A stretch of 64,000 bases of DNA. It comes from Streptomyces longwoodensis (GTDB lineage Bacteria; Actinomycetota; Actinomycetes; Streptomycetales; Streptomycetaceae). The translations under genes were made by a program, and so were the position numbers. The notes under the pieces were generated by a model. It was not told where the DNA came from, ran no database searches, and saw nothing but the letters and a program-made list of their open reading frames with translations. The stretch spans positions 323,501-387,500 of the forward strand of contig NZ_KQ948553.1 of assembly GCF_001514125.1 (NCBI RefSeq), written 5' to 3'. Positions 57,939 to 64,000 of the stretch are shown one piece after another; within the stretch, counting starts at the first letter, position 1, and the number at the start of each line of letters is the position of its first letter.

Positions 57939-58112
57939 CGGGACTCCTGTGAATGGGGGACCTTCGGAATCGTCGGCTCACGCTACCGGCTCCACGGAAC
58001 CCCGTGCCACGCAGCTCAGGACGTGGCCTCCTCCCTGTGACGTCGCTAACAGAGCGGTGGCACAACGGGGGCGCCGTGCGCTGTGGTTGACCCGCGCGGG
58101 CGCCCCCTCGGG

Positions 58113-59498
58113 CTACGCGGCGGCGGGCAGGTCCAGGCGGGCCCCGAACTCCCTGACCACCGGCTCGTCGCGGTACGGCTCCAGCCGCTGCTGGAGGTCC
58201 TCCAGGTACTCCGCGCCCCGGTTGGAGCGCAGGGTCTCCAGCAGCTCGACCGCCTTCAGGCCGGTGCTGCACGCCTGCTCGACCTCGCGCTGCTGCACCT
58301 GCGCGCCGGCCAGCAGCACGTAGCCGATGGCGCGGCGGCGGGCCCGGCCCTCCGGGTGCCCGGCGAGCGCCTGCTCCGCGCAGCGCGCCGCCGCCTCGGC
58401 CTGGCCGAGGTCGCGGTGGCAGTGCGCCAGTTCGTCCGCCAGGTACGCCTCGTCGAAGTGGGCGATCCACACCGGGTCGTCCCCGGACGCGGGGTCGGCC
58501 GCCTCCAGCGCGGACACCGCCCGCCCGGACGCCTCCTGCGCGGCGCGCGCGTCGCCCATCAGGGCGTGGCCCCGGGCCTCGGCGGCGTGGAACATCGCCT
58601 CCGCGCGCGGGGTGACCCGCCCCCGGGCCCCTTCCTGGGCCGCGCGCGCCAACTGGGCGATCTCGCGCGGGTTCCCGAGCTGGGCGGCGAGGTGGCTCAT
58701 GGACGCGGCGAGGACGTAGCCGCCGTAGCCGCGGTCCCCGGCCGCCTGGGCGAGGCGCAGCGCCTGGATGTAGTACCGCTGGGCCAGGCCCGGTTGGCCG
58801 GTGTCGACGGCCATGTACCCGGCGAGCTCGGTGAGTCGGGCCACGGCGGCGAACAGGTCGCGGCCGACGGCCTCCCGGTAGGAGCCGGCGAGCAGCCCGG
58901 AGACGACGCTGTTGAGGTAGTGCACGACGACCGGGCGCACGTGCCCGCTGCCGTACTGGTGGTCCAGGTCGACCAGCGCCTGCGTCATGGCCCGCACGGC
59001 CGCGACGTCGGACTGGCCGACCCGGGGCCCCGCCGAGCGCGCCACCTGGGCGTCGGGCGCCGAGATCAGCCAGTCGCGGCTGGGTTCGACGAGCGCGGAG
59101 GCGGCCACCGAGGACCCGGACAGGAAGTCCCGCCGGCCCACGTCGCTGCGCCACAGCTCGCAGACCTGCTCGATGGCCCCCAGTACCGTCGGCGAGAACT
59201 GGAGGCCCACGCCCGAGGCGAGGTTCTTGCCGTTGGCCATGCCGATCTCGTCGATCGTGACCGTCCGGCCGAGCTTGCGGCCCAGCGCCTCCGCGATGAT
59301 CGCCGGGGCCCGGCCCCGGGGCTGCTGGCCGCGCAGCCAGCGGGCCACGGAGGTCTTGTCGTAGCGCAGGTCGAGGCCGTGTTCGGCGCCGCACATGTTG
59401 ACGCGGCGGGCGAGCCCGGCGTTGGAGCATCCGGCTTCCTGGATGAGCGCCTGCAGCCGTTCGTTCGGCTGCCGCGCGACAAGCGGCCTTGCGGCCAT
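58113..59498 (-). CDS. HTH-TPR transcriptional regulator
   Basis: A 461-residue regulator of a Streptomyces family with an N-terminal XRE-like helix-turn-helix (S-N-A-G-L-A-R-R-V-N-M-C, then T-S-V-A-R-W-L-R-G-Q-Q-P-R-G, about residues 25-62) and C-terminal TPR-like helices (about 200-440). The R-R-D-F-L-S-G-S-S-V-A-A-S-A-L segment is shared with related proteins such as those of the NsdA/NsdB type that repress differentiation. Relation to those is by architecture only. Conserved in many Streptomyces. The target is unknown. Confidence 0.82.
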   Translation of the reverse strand: MAARPLVARQPNERLQALIQEAGCSNAGLARRVNMCGAEHGLDLRYDKTSVARWLRGQQPRGRAPAIIAEALGRKLGRTVTIDEIGMANGKNLASGVGLQFSPTVLGAIEQVCELWRSDVGRRDFLSGSSVAASALVEPSRDWLISAPDAQVARSAGPRVGQSDVAAVRAMTQALVDLDHQYGSGHVRPVVVHYLNSVVSGLLAGSYREAVGRDLFAAVARLTELAGYMAVDTGQPGLAQRYYIQALRLAQAAGDRGYGGYVLAASMSHLAAQLGNPREIAQLARAAQEGARGRVTPRAEAMFHAAEARGHALMGDARAAQEASGRAVSALEAADPASGDDPVWIAHFDEAYLADELAHCHRDLGQAEAAARCAEQALAGHPEGRARRRAIGYVLLAGAQVQQREVEQACSTGLKAVELLETLRSNRGAEYLEDLQQRLEPYRDEPVVREFGARLDLPAAA

Positions 59499-59761
59499 GG
59501 CATAACCCCCTGCGAACCCCTTGGAACGAAAGATCCGGCCGTGAAGATCGATGCCCCGCGGACATACCGAAAATGCGGGACATGCGAGGATTGCCGGGGT
59601 AAGCCACCGGCCGACCCCTGACCGTGCCTACCCGTTCCCGTCCGCCTTCCTGCCGCGCGCCCCCGCGCGTGCACCCGTGCGCCCCGAAGTCCGCGACGGT
59701 GCTCCTCCCCCGCGCACAGGGCACGGCGTAACCCCTGGTGACGGCGGGAGTTGTGTTCATC

Positions 59762-60415
59762 GTGGAAGACACGATCCCCGGCACCGAAGCCGCTCAGATC
59801 CCGAAGCAGCGCGGGGAACCGCTGCTGGAGACCGCCGTCCGCTACGCCGGGGAACGGCACTGGGACGTGTTCCCCGGCACCTGGCTGGAGGCGGTCGACG
59901 GGGTGCGGCGCTGCTCGTGCGGCGACACCGCGTGCGCGGCGCCGGGGGCCCATCCCGCGCGGCCCGACTGGGCGAGCCTGGCGACGGGCAGCGCGACCGT
60001 CGCGCGCCGGATGTGGCAGAAGCAGCCGACGGCGTCGGTCCTGCTGCCCACGGGGCGGACGTTCGACGCGGTCTCCGTGCCGGAGACGGCCGGGTTCCTG
60101 GCCCTCGCGCGCATGGAGCGCATGGGGGTGACGCCGGGTCCGGTGACGCTCGCCCCGGACCGGCGGATGTACTTCTTCGTGCTCCCGGGGGCCGTCGCGA
60201 AGGTCCCGGACCTGGTGCGCGCGCTCGGCTGGGCGCCCGCGTCGCTGGACCTGCTGGCGCTCGGCGAGGGCGCGTACGTGGCCGCACCGCCCACCCGGTT
60301 CGGATCGGGCGGGGCCGTGCAGTGGGCGTGCCGGCCCACGCAGGCGAACCGGTGGCTGCCGGACGCCGAGGAGCTGGTCCCCCCGCTCGCCTACGCGTGC
60401 GGCCGGGACCGGTAG
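59762..60415 (+). CDS. Stand-alone Prim-Pol N-terminal-like domain protein
   Basis: A 217-residue protein similar to the N-terminal part of bifunctional DNA primase/polymerase (Prim-Pol) proteins: L-L-E-T-A-V-R-Y-A-G-E-R-H-W-D-V-F-P-G-T-W, a C-S-C-G-D-x-A-C-x-x-P-G-A-H-P cysteine/His cluster near residues 52-66, and G-S-A-T-V-A-R-R-M-W. The clear Asp pair of catalytic primases is not visible, so it may be non-catalytic. The GTG at 59762 gives the expected family start; earlier GTGs at 59738 and 59753 are possible. It precedes the ABC genes by 60 bases. Confidence 0.75.
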   Translation: MEDTIPGTEAAQIPKQRGEPLLETAVRYAGERHWDVFPGTWLEAVDGVRRCSCGDTACAAPGAHPARPDWASLATGSATVARRMWQKQPTASVLLPTGRTFDAVSVPETAGFLALARMERMGVTPGPVTLAPDRRMYFFVLPGAVAKVPDLVRALGWAPASLDLLALGEGAYVAAPPTRFGSGGAVQWACRPTQANRWLPDAEELVPPLAYACGRDR

Positions 60416-60474
60416 CCCCCTCCGCACGTCCCGGTACGCCGGGTGGACCGCAGGACACGGCCTAAGGTGCGTGC

Positions 60475-61245
60475 ATGAGTTCTGCTGTACGTGTGCACGG
60501 CCTCTGGAAGCGGTTCGGGCAGCAGGTCGCCGTCGCCGGGATCGATCTCGACCTGCCCGCCGGGCGGTTCATCGGGCTGGTGGGACCCAACGGCGCGGGC
60601 AAGACCACCACCCTGTCGATGGTGACCGGGCTGCTGCGGCCCGACGGCGGGACCGTCGAGGTGGTGGGGCACGACGTGTGGCGCGACCCGGTGGAGGTCA
60701 AGGCCCGCATCGGGGTGCTGCCCGAGGGGCTGCGGCTGTTCGAGCGGCTGTCGGGCCGTGAACTCCTCGGCTACACCGGGCGGTTGCGGGGCCTGCCGGG
60801 GGCGGAGGTCGACAAGCGGGCCACCCAGCTCCTCGACGTCCTCGACCTCGCGGGCGCCCAGCACAAGCTCGTGGTCGACTACTCCACCGGCATGCGCAAG
60901 AAGATCGGCCTCGCGGCGGCCCTGCTGCACAACCCCGAAGTGCTCTTCCTGGACGAGCCGTTCGAGGGGGTGGACCCGGTGTCGGCGCAGACCATCCGGG
61001 GCGTGCTGGAGCGGTACACGGCCTCCGGCGCCACCGTCGTCTTCTCCTCCCACGTCATGGAGCTCGTCGAGTCGCTGTGCGACTGGGTGGCCGTGCTGGC
61101 CGCCGGGCGGATCCGCGCGCACGGCCCGCTGGAGGAAGTACGCGGGTCGGCGCCATCGCTGCAGAAGGCGTTCCTGGAGCTGGTCGGCGCCCGGGAGCGC
61201 GACGCCGGCTCCGACCTCGACTGGCTGGGCGGCGGGCCCCGGTGA
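60475..61245 (+). CDS. ABC transporter ATP-binding protein
   Basis: A 256-residue ABC ATPase with Walker A G-P-N-G-A-G-K-T-T (about residues 37-45), the signature Y-S-T-G-M-R-K-K (about 136-143), Walker B L-F-L-D-E-P (about 158-163) and the switch His in S-S-H-V. The signature is the variant S-T-G-M rather than LSGGQ, common in ABC-2 exporters. Its stop overlaps the permease start in GTGA, so the two are coupled. Confidence 0.92.
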   Translation: MSSAVRVHGLWKRFGQQVAVAGIDLDLPAGRFIGLVGPNGAGKTTTLSMVTGLLRPDGGTVEVVGHDVWRDPVEVKARIGVLPEGLRLFERLSGRELLGYTGRLRGLPGAEVDKRATQLLDVLDLAGAQHKLVVDYSTGMRKKIGLAAALLHNPEVLFLDEPFEGVDPVSAQTIRGVLERYTASGATVVFSSHVMELVESLCDWVAVLAAGRIRAHGPLEEVRGSAPSLQKAFLELVGARERDAGSDLDWLGGGPR

Positions 61246-62831
61246 GCGCGCCGACCGCCGTCGTCGTCCGGCTGAAGCTGTCGCTGCTGCGCAACGGGCT
61301 GCGGCAGTCCGCGGGCAGGCGGGCCGCCTACGTCGCCTCGGCCGTCGTCGTCCTGCTGGTCGCCGCGCTGCAGCTGGTGGGGCTCGTCGCCCTGCGCGGG
61401 CACGCGCACGCCGCGTCCCTGGTGGTGCTGCTGGTGGCGGTGCTGGGGCTCGGGTGGGCGGTGATGCCGCTGTTCTTCCCCAGCGGGGACGAGACGCTGG
61501 ACCCGACCCGGCTGGTGATGCTGCCGCTGCGGCCCCGGCCCCTGGTGCGGGCCCTGCTGGCCGCCTCGCTGGTCGGCATCGGGCCGCTGTTCACCGCGCT
61601 GCTGCTGGCGGGCTCCGTGGTGTCGGTCGCGCACGGGGCGACGGCGTACGGCGTCGGCGTCCTCGGGGCCGTGCTGGGGTTGCTGGTGTGCGTGACGCTC
61701 GCGCGGGCCGTGGCCGCCGCCAACATCCGCCTGCTGACCAGCCGTCGGGGACGCGACCTGGCCGTGCTGAGCGGACTGGTCGTCGCCGTCGGCGCGCAGG
61801 TGGTCAACTTCGGTGCCCAGCAACTGGGTTCCTCGGGCCTCGGCCGGCTCGACCCGGCCGCCGACGTGCTGCGGTGGGTGCCGCCCGCCGCCGCGGTCGG
61901 CGCCGCGGATTCCGCGAGCGAGGGGTCGTACGGCAGTGCGGCCGCACAACTGCTGCTCACGGCGGCCGCGTTGGGGGCCCTGCTGGTGGTGTGGGAGCGC
62001 AGCCTGACCCGGCTGATGACCGCGCCCGACGGCTCCACGTTCCAGGCCGCCGGGTCCGGGACGCGGGAGCGGCGCGGGTCGTCCGGGCTCGCGCGGCTGC
62101 TGCCCGCCGGGCGCACCGGGACCGTGATGGAACGCAGCCTGCGCTACGTGTGGCGGGACCCCAGGACGAAGGCGGCCTGGGTGACGTCCCTGGCGATCGG
62201 TCTGATCGTGCCGGTGTTCAACGCCCTCCAGGGCACCGGTTCGCCGTACTTCGCGTGCTTCGCCGCCGGGATGCTCGGCATCCAGATGTACAACCAGTTC
62301 GGGCAGGACACCTCCGCCTTCTGGATGGTGGCCCTGAGCATTTCCTCCACCCGGGACGCCTACGCCGAACTGCGCGCGCGGGCGCTGGCGCTGCTGGTGA
62401 TCACCCTGCCGTACACCGCCCTGGTCGCCGTGGTCACCACCGGGCTGCTCGACGACTGGCCCCGGCTGCCGGAGGTGCTCGGGCTGTCCTGCGCGCTGCT
62501 CGGCGCGATGCTCGCGACCGGCGCCTGGACCTCGGCCCGCTTCCCCTACTCGATCCCGCAGGAGGGCTACAAGAACGTGGCCCCCGGGCAGGCGGGCCTC
62601 GCCTGCACAGCGATCTTCGGCGGCATGGTGGCGGCCGCCCTGCTGTGCGCCCCGGTGATCGCCGTGACGATCTGGCTGAACGTCAGCGCGGGCGGGGACG
62701 CGTGGACCTGGCTGCTGCTGCCGGCGGGCGCGGCCTACGGCGCGACGCTGACCTGTCTGGGCCTGCGCCTCGCGGCCCCCCGCACGGCGGCCCGCCTGCC
62801 GGAGATCCTGACGGCGGTGAGCAGGGGGTAG
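61242..62831 (+). CDS. ABC transporter permease (large, about 12 helices)
   Basis: A 529-residue membrane protein with around twelve transmembrane helices, the partner of the upstream ATPase by translational coupling (GTGA overlap). It lacks signatures of a named ABC-2 family but resembles actinobacterial two-domain permeases. The substrate is not apparent; export of a lipid, peptide or drug is possible. A 14-base tandem repeat that begins in its last codons follows the stop. Confidence 0.8.
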   Translation: MSAPTAVVVRLKLSLLRNGLRQSAGRRAAYVASAVVVLLVAALQLVGLVALRGHAHAASLVVLLVAVLGLGWAVMPLFFPSGDETLDPTRLVMLPLRPRPLVRALLAASLVGIGPLFTALLLAGSVVSVAHGATAYGVGVLGAVLGLLVCVTLARAVAAANIRLLTSRRGRDLAVLSGLVVAVGAQVVNFGAQQLGSSGLGRLDPAADVLRWVPPAAAVGAADSASEGSYGSAAAQLLLTAAALGALLVVWERSLTRLMTAPDGSTFQAAGSGTRERRGSSGLARLLPAGRTGTVMERSLRYVWRDPRTKAAWVTSLAIGLIVPVFNALQGTGSPYFACFAAGMLGIQMYNQFGQDTSAFWMVALSISSTRDAYAELRARALALLVITLPYTALVAVVTTGLLDDWPRLPEVLGLSCALLGAMLATGAWTSARFPYSIPQEGYKNVAPGQAGLACTAIFGGMVAAALLCAPVIAVTIWLNVSAGGDAWTWLLLPAGAAYGATLTCLGLRLAAPRTAARLPEILTAVSRG

Positions 62832-62856
62832 CGGGCAGGGGGTAGCGGGCAGGGGC
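62823..62856 (+). repeat. 14-bp tandem repeat at permease 3' end
   Basis: AGGGGGTAGCGGGC occurs twice in direct succession, with a partial third copy. The first copy overlaps the permease stop codon TAG; the second would supply another TAG. It looks like a slippage product. Confidence 0.75.
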
Positions 62857-62885
62857 TTGCGGGGGGGGCCGCCGCGGCCGCCGCC

Positions 62886-63770
62886 TCAGCCGGTGAGTAC
62901 CCCGTCCAGGAACGGCTCGACGGCCTCCCGCCAGCCCTCCGGCTGGTCGTAGTGCACCAGGTGTCCCGCGTCGGCCACCTCGGCGTACTCGCCCCGGGGC
63001 AGCACCCGCACCATCTCCTGCGCCTCCGCCCGTCCCAGCTCGCCGTCCAGGCCGCGCACGACCAGCGTGGGGCACCGCACCTGGGCCAGCTCCTCCCAGT
63101 GGGCGTCGTACACCCAGGTCTCGCGGGAGCGCAGCATCTGCTCGGGCTCGAAGACGGGCCGCCAGCCGTCGGCCGCCTCCTGCATGACCTCGGCGTAGAA
63201 CGCGCCGCGGGAGGGGTTGGGCCGCTCCACCCAGGGGTCGTCCTCGCCGAACCACGTGCGGACGTCGGCCAGGGTGGCGAAGGGCAGGGGCCAGGTCCGG
63301 AACCAGTCGGCCCACTCGCGCTGCGAGGCCGCGCCGAGCGCGGAGGCCCGCATGTCGCAGATGACGAGGCCGCGCACGAGGTCGGGGCGCTTGGCGGCGA
63401 GCTGCCAGGCGGTCAGGGCGCCCATGGCGTGACCGATGACGACGGCGGGGGCGAGGCCGAGCTGCTCGAGGGCGGCCTCGGCGTCCTCGACGTACGCCTC
63501 GCGCGTGTACGACGCGGCCCGGGGCGGCTTCTCGCTGCGGCCGTGGCCGCGCTGGTCGAGGGCGACGGCGCGGTGCCGCTCGGAGAGCCAGCGGGCGGTG
63601 GGGGCCCAGTGGGAGGCGCGGCCCATCAGGCCGTGCAGTAACAGCACCCCGGCGCCGCGGTCCCGCTCCGGGCCGTCGACCGGGCCGGGGTCGCCCTTGG
63701 GCGGGTCGCCGAACTCCCACGCCGCCAGGCGCACGCCCCCCGCCCCGGTAACGTCGATGCGTCGCGCCAT
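62886..63770 (-). CDS. Alpha/beta hydrolase with Ala at the nucleophile position
   Basis: A 294-residue alpha/beta hydrolase fold protein. The oxyanion-type H-G-L-M-G-R-A motif (about residues 45-51), D-Q-R-G-H-G-R-S-E-K-P, the late Asp region V-R-G-L-D-G-E-L and the terminal His in A-G-H-L-V-H-Y are normal for the family. The nucleophile elbow, however, reads V-I-G-H-A-M-G, with Ala (codon GCC) where active members have Ser. It should therefore be inactive as a hydrolase unless another residue serves. The ATG at 63770 fits the family start. Confidence 0.85.
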   Translation of the reverse strand: MARRIDVTGAGGVRLAAWEFGDPPKGDPGPVDGPERDRGAGVLLLHGLMGRASHWAPTARWLSERHRAVALDQRGHGRSEKPPRAASYTREAYVEDAEAALEQLGLAPAVVIGHAMGALTAWQLAAKRPDLVRGLVICDMRASALGAASQREWADWFRTWPLPFATLADVRTWFGEDDPWVERPNPSRGAFYAEVMQEAADGWRPVFEPEQMLRSRETWVYDAHWEELAQVRCPTLVVRGLDGELGRAEAQEMVRVLPRGEYAEVADAGHLVHYDQPEGWREAVEPFLDGVLTG

Positions 63771-64000
63771 CGGAACTGGCACCCCCTGGCTTGGCTCGCC
63801 GGCTTCCCACACTCACATGGCTCAGCGCACGCGGTGATGCACGCGTGTCACACCCAGACTATCGAACTCGTATTCGAAAAACGCCTGGGTGCCAGGCAAC
63901 ACCCCTCGTTCGAGTGACCCCCCTCAAGGAATGATCGCCGCTGCCGAGGGGAGACCTTCTGCGGGAGGCGGACCGCTCGGGGAAATCGGTCCGAGGGGAA
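63771..64000. other. Window-end intergenic region with SOS-box-like dyad
   Basis: Upstream of the hydrolase gene; no coding start is supported before the window ends. An AT-richer pocket at 63860-63885 contains a near-perfect LexA-like dyad (63862-63877). A purine-rich stretch near the end could be a ribosome binding site for a gene beyond the window. Confidence 0.45.

Overview
The window is high-GC actinobacterial DNA (roughly 72-73% GC by eye, with strong G/C bias at third codon positions, many GTG starts and GGAGG-type ribosome binding sites). Gene content and order identify it as a core-chromosome stretch of a Streptomyces species. The clearest marker is the secondary-metabolism cascade afsR-afsS-afsK. 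Its neighbourhood (glutathione peroxidase, WhiJ-like XRE/DUF397 pair, FO synthase, TetR, AfsK, EF-hand protein, sigma/anti-sigma pair, PurU) matches, as far as I recall, the SCO44xx region of S. coelicolor read in reverse. I see no phage, insertion sequence, CRISPR array, rRNA or tRNA. One eroded accessory gene (a frameshifted Uma2 nuclease) is the only clear scar.

Layout. 1-3.2 kb: a DUF5819/HTTM membrane pair, then a DUF5994 - small membrane protein - STAS operon behind a structured leader. 3.2-5.1 kb: the Uma2 pseudogene, a methyltransferase and a VOC protein. 5.1-9.3 kb: cell-surface genes (DUF4352 anchor, large PGRP amidase, six-cysteine secreted protein, mini membrane protein). 9.3-14.8 kb: an MFS exporter with a divergent ArsR regulator, glutathione peroxidase, the DUF397/XRE pair and a GPP34 protein. 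15-23.9 kb: a DD-carboxypeptidase with a very long acidic cytoplasmic arm, a polytopic membrane protein, a sodium:solute symporter, an ADP-ribosylglycohydrolase, a DUF2165 protein and a degenerate L,D-transpeptidase-like protein. 23.9-31.8 kb: F420 biosynthesis (fbiC) next to an F420-type oxidoreductase, PHP and EEP hydrolases, and a TetR/SDR divergon.

32-38.6 kb is the antibiotic regulatory core: AfsR (SARP-NTPase-TPR), its small target AfsS behind an AfsR-type operator, a secreted acidic protein, and the kinase AfsK with a beta-propeller sensor. 38.8-47.9 kb: VOC, TetR, Lrp/LysE, two PNPOx-fold flavoproteins, GNAT, a flavin monooxygenase, an MFS/AraC divergon and two small proteins. 47.9-53 kb: a gene-poor stretch, then a signalling cluster of RsbW-like ATP-binding protein, EF-hand protein, STAS protein, and a sigma factor translationally coupled to a membraneless anti-sigma/MDMPI fusion. 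53-64 kb: PurU, a conserved hypothetical, a lipoprotein binding protein, a repeat-rich membrane protein, a TPR regulator, a lone Prim-Pol domain, an ABC exporter and an alpha/beta hydrolase whose nucleophile is alanine.

The genes form several signalling themes rather than one pathway: Ser/Thr phosphorylation (AfsK to AfsR to AfsS; a TQ-repeat membrane protein that could be a kinase/FHA client), partner-switching modules (two STAS proteins, one HATPase), and many divergent regulator/target pairs with visible palindromic operators. Candidates for undescribed biology are the double-hairpin leader of the DUF5994 operon, the exact 18-bp repeat promoter of the SDR gene, the coding stretch at 47.5 kb that lacks a standard start codon, the mycothiol-fold anti-sigma fusion, and the Streptomyces GCGCAGTTCCCC repeat elements.
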